Shown: in pieces, positions 25,401-30,399 of the stretch | Layout of the letters: each line of letters begins with the position of its first letter | Position numbering within the stretch: position 1 is the stretch's first letter | Assembly (NCBI GenBank): GCA_001724265.1 | Contig: MEDY01000110.1 | Location: 1-64,000, forward strand | Reading direction: 5' to 3' | Length of the DNA stretch: 64,000 nt | Source of the DNA: Rhizaria sp. SCN 62-66 | Taxonomy: Eukaryota; Rhizaria, unplaced | Made by a program: the position numbers and the translations under genes | Notes under the pieces: generated by a model | What the model saw: the letters and a program-made list of their open reading frames with translations, nothing else | Database searches by the model: none | Told to the model about the DNA's origin: nothing

Positions 25401-28400
25401 GACGCCAGCAGCCGCGCTCGCGTTCGGGTTGGTGCTTGTGACGGAGACGCATTTGCGCGCGAACAGCGAGAACGGCGGAAGCCAACTGGGCCCGTGCACG
25501 TACGTCGACCGGCCGGAGCAGCCCGCCGCGAGCGTGGCCTCGGCCAACGCAGCGACGCTGGCTTCAAGCCTGCGCGCCCATGCGGCCGCCGCAACGCGCT
25601 GGCGAGCGCGCGCATGCGCCTGACGCGAATGCAGGTGGCTGAGGTAGCGCAGGTTGTGCTGCAGCAAGTGCGTGCGCAGCCGACGCATGTCGTCCAACGC
25701 AGCCGAGTACAGCACAGGCGTGCCCGCTGCGACGACGCCATCAGCAGCAATAATACTCGGAGAGCCGCCGCTGCTGTGAACCGTAATGGCGCCATCTTCA
25801 GTATCGACGGTGTAAGTATCAAGCGCACGCGGGGCCCTCAGACCGCTGCGACTGCCACTCACACAGCCGTCGCCATCGCCAAGGTCATCGCCGCAGTTCG
25901 CGTCCCCGTCGTCGTAGTCGTCATCATCGCTGTCCATAGCACCATTGCCCCGAGATTGTGAGTTGCTGCCGTTGCCGGCAGCGGCCGCAGCAACCTCGTC
26001 GGCGAGCCCGAGCAGAGAGCTGTGGCGGCCGCCGATGTGGGGCGCAGTGCCGCCACCGCTCATTGCCGCCGCGGCCGCCAGGTGCAGCTCCAGCGGTAGG
26101 TCTTCAGCACGCAGAGAGGCCGACTTGAGCGCAGACAGAGCCTGTTCTGCGGCTGCGACAGTCGGCGCTCCAGCGTCCGTATTATCCGTACTTTTGCGGT
26201 CATTGGGGCTGTCGCCACTGCTTGCATCGGCATTGTTAATGTCGTTGTTATGAGCAGTGAGGAGTGTTTGCAGCACGATCGCAGCTAGCCCGCCGCCACC
26301 ACCGCCACTGTTGTTGCATTTGCTTGTAGCAAGCGCATTGGGGCACTCAATAGCGCCGTGGTTAATCAGCGTGTTGACCGTGTTCTTCTGCACGCTGCGC
26401 GCATAGTTCAACAGCCCCATCACGCGCCGCTGCAGCACGCGAATGCGCGTCATCTGTAGCAGCACCACGCTCTCGACCGAGCTCTCGCTGGTCTCCGCCG
26501 CCACTGCGGGAGCCACGGGCCCCGGCGCCGCTCCCTGCCGTGCGCGCGCTACGGGGCCGTGCGCCGTCGCGAGTGCGCGCGCCCAAGCACACGCTTCAGC
26601 TGCGGGGGCGTCGGCCGTGACGCGGTCCAGCCAGAGGAAGCCGGGGGCGAGCGGGGACGTTGCAGCGGCTTCGGCGCACGCGGCGTGCACGCTAGCTTCG
26701 GCCGGCACACTCACGCTCACGGTCACGTTGACGCTCTCACCTCCAGCGCCACTGCTGCTGCTCTTGGATTCCTGTTCAGCAGAGAAAACAGTCGCGTTAC
26801 TGGTATCGTTCTCATTGCTACTGCTACTTGCTGTCGTTGTCGTCGTAGAGACAGCAGTGATGGTTGCGTGCGGCCAGGGCAGCGGCACCTCGAGATCCAG
26901 ACCTGCCTGCTGCGCACGCTGCTCCGGCGTCGGCAGCGGCACAAACGGCGTGACTGTGAGCTCGACAGCGTCCGCGACAACAGCGGAATGCGGCTGCGGC
27001 CAAGGAGCGGAGGGGACAACGGCTCCCGCAACGGTGACTGCGTCGTCAGAAGCAAAACCAGAGCCGAGCGCGTCGGTATTCACGTCATTGCTGCCTGCGC
27101 TATTCGAGTCTGCGTTTGTGCTCGTGTGGGTTGAAGTGATTGTGGACGCCGGCGCGTCAGCTAAGTGAGCAGGCACATATCCGTACAGGTCGTTGTTGTT
27201 ATTGCTACCATCGGCTTCGTCCTCTTCTTCATAAGCATCTTCCTCAGCCAACAAGTATACTCCGCCATCGTCGCCGTCGTCGTCGTCGTCGTCATCATCA
27301 TCAAGACCGAGATCGCCGTCGTCGTCAGCAGCGTCAACTCCGTCAATGCCAATAGTTCCAGTCTTGTTATTGTTGCCACGCTTGTTCCGACGCTTGCGCC
27401 CGCCCGCGCGTACTTTGCGCACGAGCCCGGCTCCCATGGCCCTGGCCCTGGGCGCGGGCACCGGCATCGCCAGTCCCGCGGCGCCCACAGCCCCGCCAGC
27501 GGTCGCTATGCGCAGTGCGTCTGGCGTCTTGTCGTAGCCGGCGGCAAGGACCTGCGCCGCCCATGCGAGCACCGCGCCCGCCGCACCCGCGGGAGGCTGA
27601 GTCAGCGCCAGCAGCGCGCACACGCCCGCGGCGCTGCCACTCGCCGCAGCGCCTGCACTTGCGCTGGAGCCGGATTTGGCGTTGCCGGCGACGGCTGCGG
27701 AAGCCGCATTCGAAATCGTGGTCGCAGCTGAAGTAGCCGCAGCGGCGGCGGCAAGCGCGGTAGGCGCCCAGCGGCGCACACGCGCAAAGTTGCGCTCAGC
27801 GCCCGCGCCTTCGCAACTCACGCCGGCCGCAGCGCTGCCAACAGCGGCCGCGCCCGCACCGGCGGCCGCAGCTGCCTCTGCCTCTGCTTCAGCCTCCGTG
27901 AGGGGCACAAGAGCAGGCGCCGCGGCCTCGGTCGCCGCGAGCGTGCCGTCCGCAGTCATCGCCACCAAGAGCGACGCAACCGTAACCCACGCGCCCTCGG
28001 CGGCAGCAGGGAGCGGGGCGGCGACTGAGGCGGCCGCCAGGGCGGCAGCGGTGACGTGCAGCGGCAACAGAGGGGAAGCAAAAATGGAAAGGTTTGTCGC
28101 CGCGTTGCTGTGAGGGAAGAGACGCGCAAACGGGGACGGTGCAGGCAGAGGCGTTGTCGGGTGCGAGAGATAGTGCAAGGGGTATTTAGCTGGAGCCCGG
28201 ATCGTGCTGTTGCCGTCCTGAGAATTGTTGTCAGCGAGAGCAAAGTGCAGCGGCGCGCGCGCCGGCGTGGCAGCCGCAGTGTGCACGGCGGGCGCAGTGA
28301 CTGCAAACACGCCCCGCGCCGGCGCATCGGCCTGCAGCGCAAGCCTTAGCGCGGCCCGCTGCGGCATGTGCTTCAGCGCCATCAAAACGACGGACAGACG

Positions 28401-29633
28401 TTGCTCGCGCTGCGCCTGCAAGAGGGTCGCCATCAGCAGGCTTTCGCAGTCTGTGATAGCGAGCGAGTGCAGCGCAGAAGCTGGCACGGTCGATGCAACA
28501 CTGGAGAGCAGCGCTGCTGTGTCAGCATCATTGTCACTGACAGCGGCCGCGGCAGCAGCACTCGCAACCTCAGCGCTGGAGCCCGCGTTTGTGTGCGTGC
28601 CAGCGTTGCCATGCGCGCTCGCTGGAGCACGAGCATGAGCACTGGTTTTGAGACCGTTGGCATTGCTTGAAGAAGTAGCAGCCGCAGTTGTAGCGGCGGC
28701 AGCGGCGTTAACGGCAGCGTCAATCTCCGCGTGCCTCTGACTGACCGTGAGCACGCGTATCCGGGCCCTGGCGCCCGCCGCGGCGTTTGCGAGCGCGGCC
28801 ATGGCCCTGGCGAGCGGCAGCCCAGCGGCGTGAAACGTCTGCAGCGACTGCGTGTGCAGCAGCATGCGCGTCAGACACACCCTGCGCAGCCCCGCGGCCT
28901 GCGCGCGGCGGTCCGCGTGCGCGCGCAGCACGGCTAGGTGCAGCGTTTGCAGCGTCGCGTGCGAGTGCAGACGCGCGAGCGTGCAGTCGGCCAGCGAGTC
29001 CGCCAGCGCCGACGGCGGCGGCGGCAGCGGCGGTAGGCGGGTGGCCGCCGTGGTAATGTTGGTCGTAATAGTCGCCTTGAGATGCGACAGAGACGGCAGC
29101 GTGTCGGGCAGCGGGGGCGAGATCAGCACGCTTGCAGCAGTACCGCTAGTTGAACTCGAATTGCTAGCGCTGTCTTTGCGAGAAACACCAGCCGTGAGCG
29201 CAAGCCCATTATCAGTAAACCTTGCGCGCGCCGCAGCGCCAGCCGTATTCGCGTCCGCAGCACCACCAGCCAGACTGCCACTGAGGTTACTACTACTAGT
29301 ACTGCTTGAAACAGAGGCCGAGGTGGGCGCGGATGCAGGGGCGTCGAAGGATGGGATCTTGAGTCGGGACGCACTCGCAGCAGCGCGGGCGTCGGTTAAA
29401 GCCTTCGACAGGTCGCGCTCAGCAAGAGCACTTCGGTCGAGGAATACCGCAGAAGAGCGCGGAGGACCGACGGGCGGTGGCTGTGAGACTGAGCCGAGCT
29501 GCGCTGTTGTCGCTGAAGAAGGCGACGCCATGTGGCTGCTATCGTGACTGGCAGGGTGAGCGGAGGACTCAGCTGACGCGGGCGGGCGAGCATAAAAGCC
29601 AGCAGACGGCACAGGTGGGCCAAAGGTGGACAT
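7425..29633 (-). CDS. Giant Ala-rich protein of 7,402 residues in one exon, function unknown
   Basis: One frame stays open for 22.2 kb and ends in TAA. ATG at 29633 gives MSTFGPP. I recognise no enzymatic domain. Alanine, serine and threonine dominate. Low-complexity inserts include acidic runs near residues 780 and 5,850, polyglutamine at about 3,280-3,287 and 3,858-3,866, and a His/Ala-rich stretch near 5,900. Between them lie islands that look folded: a helical N-terminal segment (LHSHATLQTLHLAVLRAHAD), a segment with RLSLLLATWEREYEYQCGKK, and PLETVVYYPARPFDRFAPI. A charged coil with ERRTAREERKRARV lies near 5,750. A long C-terminal coiled coil around residues 6,650-6,950 contains LLKYDYQRISRELTRAG and then LSTEEQYVIADPDNALYSP. 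The pattern suggests a scaffold whose conserved helices are separated by expanded linkers, possibly cytoskeletal or ciliary; that is inference. An in-frame acceptor-like site at 29694-29695 leaves the true N-terminus open. Confidence 0.85.
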   Translation of the reverse strand: MSTFGPPVPSAGFYARPPASAESSAHPASHDSSHMASPSSATTAQLGSVSQPPPVGPPRSSAVFLDRSALAERDLSKALTDARAAASASRLKIPSFDAPASAPTSASVSSSTSSSNLSGSLAGGAADANTAGAAARARFTDNGLALTAGVSRKDSASNSSSTSGTAASVLISPPLPDTLPSLSHLKATITTNITTAATRLPPLPPPPSALADSLADCTLARLHSHATLQTLHLAVLRAHADRRAQAAGLRRVCLTRMLLHTQSLQTFHAAGLPLARAMAALANAAAGARARIRVLTVSQRHAEIDAAVNAAAAATTAAATSSSNANGLKTSAHARAPASAHGNAGTHTNAGSSAEVASAAAAAAVSDNDADTAALLSSVASTVPASALHSLAITDCESLLMATLLQAQREQRLSVVLMALKHMPQRAALRLALQADAPARGVFAVTAPAVHTAAATPARAPLHFALADNNSQDGNSTIRAPAKYPLHYLSHPTTPLPAPSPFARLFPHSNAATNLSIFASPLLPLHVTAAALAAASVAAPLPAAAEGAWVTVASLLVAMTADGTLAATEAAAPALVPLTEAEAEAEAAAAAGAGAAAVGSAAAGVSCEGAGAERNFARVRRWAPTALAAAAAATSAATTISNAASAAVAGNAKSGSSASAGAAASGSAAGVCALLALTQPPAGAAGAVLAWAAQVLAAGYDKTPDALRIATAGGAVGAAGLAMPVPAPRARAMGAGLVRKVRAGGRKRRNKRGNNNKTGTIGIDGVDAADDDGDLGLDDDDDDDDDGDDGGVYLLAEEDAYEEEDEADGSNNNNDLYGYVPAHLADAPASTITSTHTSTNADSNSAGSNDVNTDALGSGFASDDAVTVAGAVVPSAPWPQPHSAVVADAVELTVTPFVPLPTPEQRAQQAGLDLEVPLPWPHATITAVSTTTTTASSSSNENDTSNATVFSAEQESKSSSSGAGGESVNVTVSVSVPAEASVHAACAEAAATSPLAPGFLWLDRVTADAPAAEACAWARALATAHGPVARARQGAAPGPVAPAVAAETSESSVESVVLLQMTRIRVLQRRVMGLLNYARSVQKNTVNTLINHGAIECPNALATSKCNNSGGGGGGLAAIVLQTLLTAHNNDINNADASSGDSPNDRKSTDNTDAGAPTVAAAEQALSALKSASLRAEDLPLELHLAAAAAMSGGGTAPHIGGRHSSLLGLADEVAAAAAGNGSNSQSRGNGAMDSDDDDYDDGDANCGDDLGDGDGCVSGSRSGLRAPRALDTYTVDTEDGAITVHSSGGSPSIIAADGVVAAGTPVLYSAALDDMRRLRTHLLQHNLRYLSHLHSRQAHARARQRVAAAAWARRLEASVAALAEATLAAGCSGRSTYVHGPSWLPPFSLFARKCVSVTSTNPNASAAAGVEGMCFVSLNELASLTSRFASSPDTADEDAKSNGSDEDSRFASGYVDNECPMRQRRSAVAAAGRAVSRLLAMSSRDIRRYRPPALPTSTSPLSVTTSLATTTPLDNTNANMIATGTVNNATAAVAAASSSSSSGFSFGTGLALRPVPSVDAVLASKEAARHALRLRVGAHGRVQRVAVNTADAPLPASSTDATTPAPTGAGAGACENDEEVAAATGTRGWRAALATAVATLAATLAASAEDLPSARHSDPRTQAVAEADAEALGAAARMGPAALAAAEHTRLDFETGCDRLSLLLATWEREYEYQCGKKALLDAVTRALPHCADPSAARDIARRVAAIVAARPTVDSAPSADMHVVSGLAEREAVENQQFFAAYFSGTGFVPASALRAVPALAEYQAQTASVLAATAVANRPEGTHASAAAAAATALPPPLPPVFLLPFTAPAPRPPPARLAWPLAQISLDATVLRARAAALHCSLDLLTDCERAAATDGEPWRAQLAASPAAAAAAAAVAAASELGLAGPGGASVAAGPRSRQSLSLRATGRYGQLMPPPVTPATALTASCSNTTAAAVAAAVHAARFPAAPLGNSGVVLSAVAASFNDGNGSMLSSCAPGGAVSATFTLYTPLETVVYYPARPFDRFAPICSRYTHSNMSTQTSSSATSSLGSCRCVYKDDHSEMYTALVSGSEDRYGPAGWRYAAGTAESASQPLSLRLLPTLANANANGRPNATATAVAHATLASSAAAAIAVSATGPATAGALATDGLPSDVAAAVTAHRGALARARARGSGYEPASAWLQIDANGDSDAAAAALGPGAALGGAATADEAAAACAAATAVVPAAGAVLAPPLPAPRRPAGLVELLPALAAVGSVADATAAAEARLLELQPRRNRLIWPQPPQPPRVYTFATRIVAKQSDATAPDSVALAALSPLAADAEARALFAAAATSATETMYSPEPFVALTRRYLDFLPLIYAASVDYLLAFTNEAASAASAAAAAADAADSAHATTAFSSSADAAPTALSQSAGANQLDTRSRLCPTHNALTDAPPRLQLQRSPLTEQMFPMAGLPALPPRRRALVTTAEADAAAAVAAGGAPGRAPVAAAVASRVAAASAASAAKIGNKSGAHSGWGAAARVSVAPATGGGSDTASALALGHGGRMNAAMGVIDGDGWVFAPIKGRALTRAMLASAVSPADSASLSDITNAHSNKGTSTPSGRNAAPVDDMLAQTMQSPNEFCLTRFERSHHIAAAAVEVLRTVAASSLASAAPFALSSGHREPSTLASLWSHAALTSPAIVITTVRSLAHRRATRELRAAVKAQAQALAATQAAEAALVSAGDGVTAGGAAGRAARKAGARAKPPPGNDANLSGAIASAVSAGTAAALDAASLRAAAAAVATAASAVSAASNATSAGDGTMQNRRDAANLAANAKATTTAATAAATAAGATNLQGPLYNSGGSVSSNSTSASSILTPTPALSAAVTAFPMPEALNALDAMTFRRALLQASVESQIATRVYHAQAAYFNIADPRTLLATRALSAAHALDGGGASGGARGAGRGTGTGAAANAAAGSAAAGVVMARPTGGAARASTMHGKNDGKTFSVFASIASDDNDSAAAGSTLNAPSNSRTNEENDALVSNPFLSMPWGRGDDDATPTADALSIALTSGGSGSASLLWTAAAAGTPGAFDRLIAASSDPLDLSRLSALSPAAATTAVAAAASACAAWARHCGLGALYSPRAALWRPTPVPASCVDEIGKLTITDLERELHVPLQSLTTLRSPFVLFSLPRKATAVEASTCAATPLAVIRLAAETQQAHARALSLVTQAHAVLMTDTAPASCDVDAADSDASTVFKAEGDGAVVCSYAVDRQQMALPQQQQQQQQKRKPGPAAHPRNSSTQYSPFAQVASSGANVNNTSTSALSGAKSPRHTRTSSDSGALCASQRASVAGGGQSVMVGAPSLVPPLASLWAVCGLTAPLPVPHSSVSATTTAAAAAVVAQARAGAVAPLQSVIAAADTTAAITKRKLAWVTAQRTEAASRAAQHARFPRLVVRGGLTSLSFLCLAPLKERARHRARLAASDSATEDSAASTYARALLSALAVTVYAAETSLLRRQHVGSQWGALTATVVVAAPFAAAANAAAAAAADAQFAHVGNVAAAAVTGSAPGVSTSASGVPATAAAPMVLLPTVLYTGPGAAADASHFAAAFATQYLSACAHSGATSTSSSASAAATTSYAASGGSSLSAAAVLTELQKEEAKQLFPSGLLHLLAPTVLLSAITASTSTAASTSGANIGSSIPRSTSALVDPFGVSCGDAAGSVPLDAQARLDLARAARSITQRLSLLSGAPAAADIAVLLATPGDCVDPAAIQLDLACRRAWSDVCATWASYAATVRIAAAADVETVAAGGATPSVGSGYAGAIAMSPSQVARWVATSGNSSARSQVQPQSQSQTQTQSQQQQQQQQCAIAMTTRVSAASTSANSTAAVPAAGSGVVGSNITGIRVRSLCVQSVPRRLAPLLSVHSVFLECLSASARAVLALPWDCTVSDVLAVVDQQRHAAHHALALALAAAAEAATHCAAPTQAAIDEPLYTAPAASNSSTITDNATVGVVGAAALAPASASAAVAAAAAAAAAASASQRATGASRVDWRSRSLSSLRPALRLWLSTALATLTSPAALVPQAVTALGHRPLIPRTEASVATASVHANSASSTATAAVPVRPVAASFPKELLVDGAPPAALEGPSAVPLSVIKSLPPGHTLSSLVRFVTTTATASVVAVTSVGGNLKNDMSVVISPLPCVGGAFDAVSRALSALNAPLRRAARRGWAVQSALTVAPGSAGSPFVLLLDAHTAASLAVAVGSSPYAAAVTDELPASAAALADASSNPTLGEADAEAEAVLRSGGGYVGAGGVFGRATAALAAAPHWHCPAWQLPASQTATAAAAAAAAAAAGVTTTVGAAASRALRALSAPAHSRAGLMNAAIANAAQSQAYARLWQQRHGLSECTIAAPATTTHLSFSHQSNYSSASDDSGVVAFNVHADPLPLRCYSRPPRASVASAAVGVSTMLNAPAGVSVSASGPAASQSSRPVYALRLPGGDTAACGGRWLSPAAALPYTVTGSDFLSLAGAAPVAAAAETAAQTLALLAPPSLLSAAATQGLEAFHETLAALLALGPAASPQPQLSLAAAPVADDTAEPALVAQSRLVEAHLHAIRVSNAMMDTAHAEARRAAAAPALATTLGAAGVPRGPVAVAGPRAVAAAAAVSAHLTRALYSGAWPMAVSSASQSAAPRAQQVQRSSSHANSSVSASVGSAMFASLLDGTLPLTLQQRLALLLTTATTSSSLNGNGARSGRSGSVSGPSGNGSSAGENGDNGEGDETLCAAAAPSAAALAAAAADAADATPSSLADAGGLAAVALVGGLTSAQTTLQSRVFTLFRHLCDAFVCFVAVRHELRRLRRERRRTGIRLRLRGASGAGNANEQQGMGQGLGLGAGGYTVFGGYGYGRSRPDSSHARSDTTTEATGASASTPRAASATSANSSGQSKGLITDPYSVAVAHEGLATAVGLESDAENDNETTSSPRIASAANTTTGSTVANGTGRVMSKTVSFEYDANAAESRTSVNTLKRDEQNDDDNDADSDGDDDDDNSNDLNAHTLLLFLKSKWLHDHLDAMHSLYAPHLPAPVATVFSPIVPATNSSSTTASALSGPAILNATTDRDLRLRVAQSIRARHLLPDPMALAAAAPTPAPAIAPAANTAAASMESVPMEVSPFPALLINNGNNSNSNNVDAGAAVVLSTSAAGDAYAGRYTGVWEAATAVAEVPVLASVPALSALSLGENDTNNAESPRDEDSKQRRCQGRRNNNKTSKGRVLGPRSLRHCHPALLLPTVTNAVDAPDANSSADTNSDMNSSPTDSIAARSRACAVVAAAYASVVAPYIGTLGGDAWAAIPPALLPAVASNCAGQQQPQQHYDSRARSGGISAQPTVPLPPLLAAPSAASPWSLWVSLLGADAAAARPLAAAAATVDALPVVGNAIYSGATTDIDATALIISLAHSHSIGASASTGVLPEWGRATVDRAWRRNPLEWQRALVLLEGYLLPLAARISAPWSQLPSQTDKSLGIGEMGRVRVLKSEESGVMSLLPPLTQLQQRKAASAAASADAGKYGLGLPPALQRPRRVFAAAAGTAVYNDTANLVVHHVDGDADEHEHKYGGYGHSNSRTQDHKYHPQQSSSFFATASKPAPVAVATLGSNAPVATPTDATASTAASTVSVTTTAASVGSETHAPSDAAAEVTAAAAAAIAAADAQFRERIAARSAAKARDREAAAARARAERAAARAEAAAEQGRAVRDATGFSGEGAARVRIWRKAEVSVTRVVAREMRRLDREERRTAREERKRARVASVASVAATAAVGTGSVPAGAGQNAQAQVQVLRESESDSESESDGDDGWSDEDEDEDEDEDGDDGDSGYNDRDDYYYGLSSSRYRPHHLASDAHADADAHGHAHNGAHGHSGDAADAAHAHAHALQTSHVFLLPVPISGSTANSLGTAEKALRLRFSTLNPLFSVLLSTGFTSHAQLPALQQQRLADAHRAAVLSQKQVQQQQARSRRSNGTATHASVTVYLGLTAADGDNNAGASDGNEVDAATPASALAAAAAAAATAAAARHRVLAAPASLALSWLPLALPSAAAAAAAAGTAVDTVVASLDPSAAARTLRNPTECAMGASTRAVLALTSVLSDDIAASQLTRAAAAAHARGAAAAAARAAVAAAVSLPPDPVPGAAAAAASATLGSRSLTANGNSKNKSDGKISSAAAAAAAAAEAAAAEAAAAPPEPVLALLRCRFVSLLQLAVTDPSTVGSAAAAAVDRPWLGLSLTLLLALSNAGRPRALPLLVASLRVRSRARKAAARALPPPVSAATALVPRAAPSAASLSVLPPAIPAAELRLLLAAALARAPALRPALTTAGDAGWETLLRSTGLALPRAAAARAFAAWTALASAELARAERERSEYDDLLPRSAAEAAAAADATALRALPALRATVPVPAAWARAAVTDDAPLHALRRVARGAAGLLADVADSAQPVAALRAAASLIDAHAEFVVLPRALVEKLLTDITAAAATHAAVVPGPDPALRALVVAAAHADTVADGAAAHAVAVARRIAIASANGGVAAADTAAVELATVLVSQRLQDTLRSATTVNNCNAITGTGAAPSAGGVAVFFAGMGVGGGGNSVAVARSVREARQRFQGKLLAEIEKLSVLRLSMAEALTAARWRLHSHFALIKRTAMRGVVALPSTPFALRSRTLAALAAEDTVDACRAELVRLELTAAKAATAIATRTAARAVARQNAADATAAAADAMCGAVRAAVRGDSLAVTLAQHSADAADTVAAEEARAVSIKTALSAVEIDVAKITEWRRVRERELAVLRRFVSSHRQLLKYDYQRISRELTRAGERLDAEARRDAAAPDERRRARDARRQRVLRLLEELKQERIATERITGTTAANARPNNVTTDMLSRSAAGFDANSASASGRSALVASIAAATAHRERLEQISVEMRRLLGYKLSTEEQYVIADPDNALYSPAGVEQLRALIAHGTAAALAGTGVMSGVTATPDALDVTAGGATGIWDAAISGPGSARRGRRQGVGTSAIGGKPALETMSLTAMLSRQHQQLQRSALGTPAENNSRPTTASASTAVRAPFVLTASASVNGPAVSAAAAHGTATTATAGAIAVGGGGIVPGYGVTNARPRLGGATTRPPSTGNGAASGSGWSLLARPRSGGSAGAGESAVSSGFMSSLSSTRDAPPPKHTLYPPTAIILTAGTTSVPSLGNGTGAGGVPVAAGSTMLSNATATTNGSGNASAKPALSAVEAAAQALARVSASVTASTVTAATSTTPNIGATSNNVVFMDRATRLPPTAAGATRRAVPGAAAAAAAAAGQETYFTLSARGPVRIMPNNNSLNSIGYSAAGAGFISGTGVGNSGRGTLAGAGASLAMQGDASASKGANGSQSAR

Positions 29634-30399
29634 AGGTGGTGTAGCCAGGAAGCCGCGAGGCAGAGGCGTCTTCGTTGGTTGGAAGTGAGAAGCCTGTGGG
29701 AAAGTGAGCTTCTTAAGAACGCAAAAATATCGATGAGAAAGTCACTTTGAATACTAGTATTCAAATAACATGTATGACAAAACAATTAAAAACGAAAAAC
29801 CATATATGCAAGAATATTGACGTTGAGATAGTCGTAGGGTGGTATCCGTTTTTTCGTCGACTTTGACTTGACTGACAAATCTTCCCCATACAATAGTTAC
29901 CTCTTTGCGGTTCGTAAAAACAAAAGTCATTTTTGATCGGACTGGAAGTCGAGAGGATGAATCGTTTGTACCCGGATTGGACGCTTCTCCGTATCCTGGC
30001 AATTCAGCAACCAATTTTGTTAAGCTCTTGAGTGGAGGTCTTTATCAGAAATGTTGCCACATTTGCGTCTCACGGCTTCCTGGCCGCGAACACGGTGGCT
30101 CTGAAGGGGCTCATTGGCTAGGGCCAGCACCCCTTGCTCCCTCCACTCTCCCCTGTCCCACGACCCGTGTCGCCCATTTGAGCGCTCCCGGTGGACTATC
30201 TACACACCTTGCTCATAATTCTATTATGAGCATCGCGTTACGTGGCAGTATCTCCTTAGCTTCCCTGTCTATCCATTCCTCAACACCCATCTCACCTTCC
30301 CCCTTTGATCCTCCTCTGCTGTCTACTCTTCATTTTATCTCATCATCCGAACTCTCGCGCGTTTCCGTTCATCTCCGCGTTGCTCGTACAGAGTGGAGG
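29634..30399. promoter_or_regulatory. Divergent intergenic region, giant gene / EGF gene
   Basis: These 766 bases lie between two divergent starts. On the minus strand, 29634-29693 is open in the giant-gene frame and preceded by a pyrimidine-rich CCCACAG, so it may be part of a further exon or a 5' UTR. No ATG exists in that frame before the TGA about 100 bases upstream. The plus-strand side is pyrimidine-rich toward 30400, as in other 5' leaders here. No TATA box was assigned. Confidence 0.45.
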
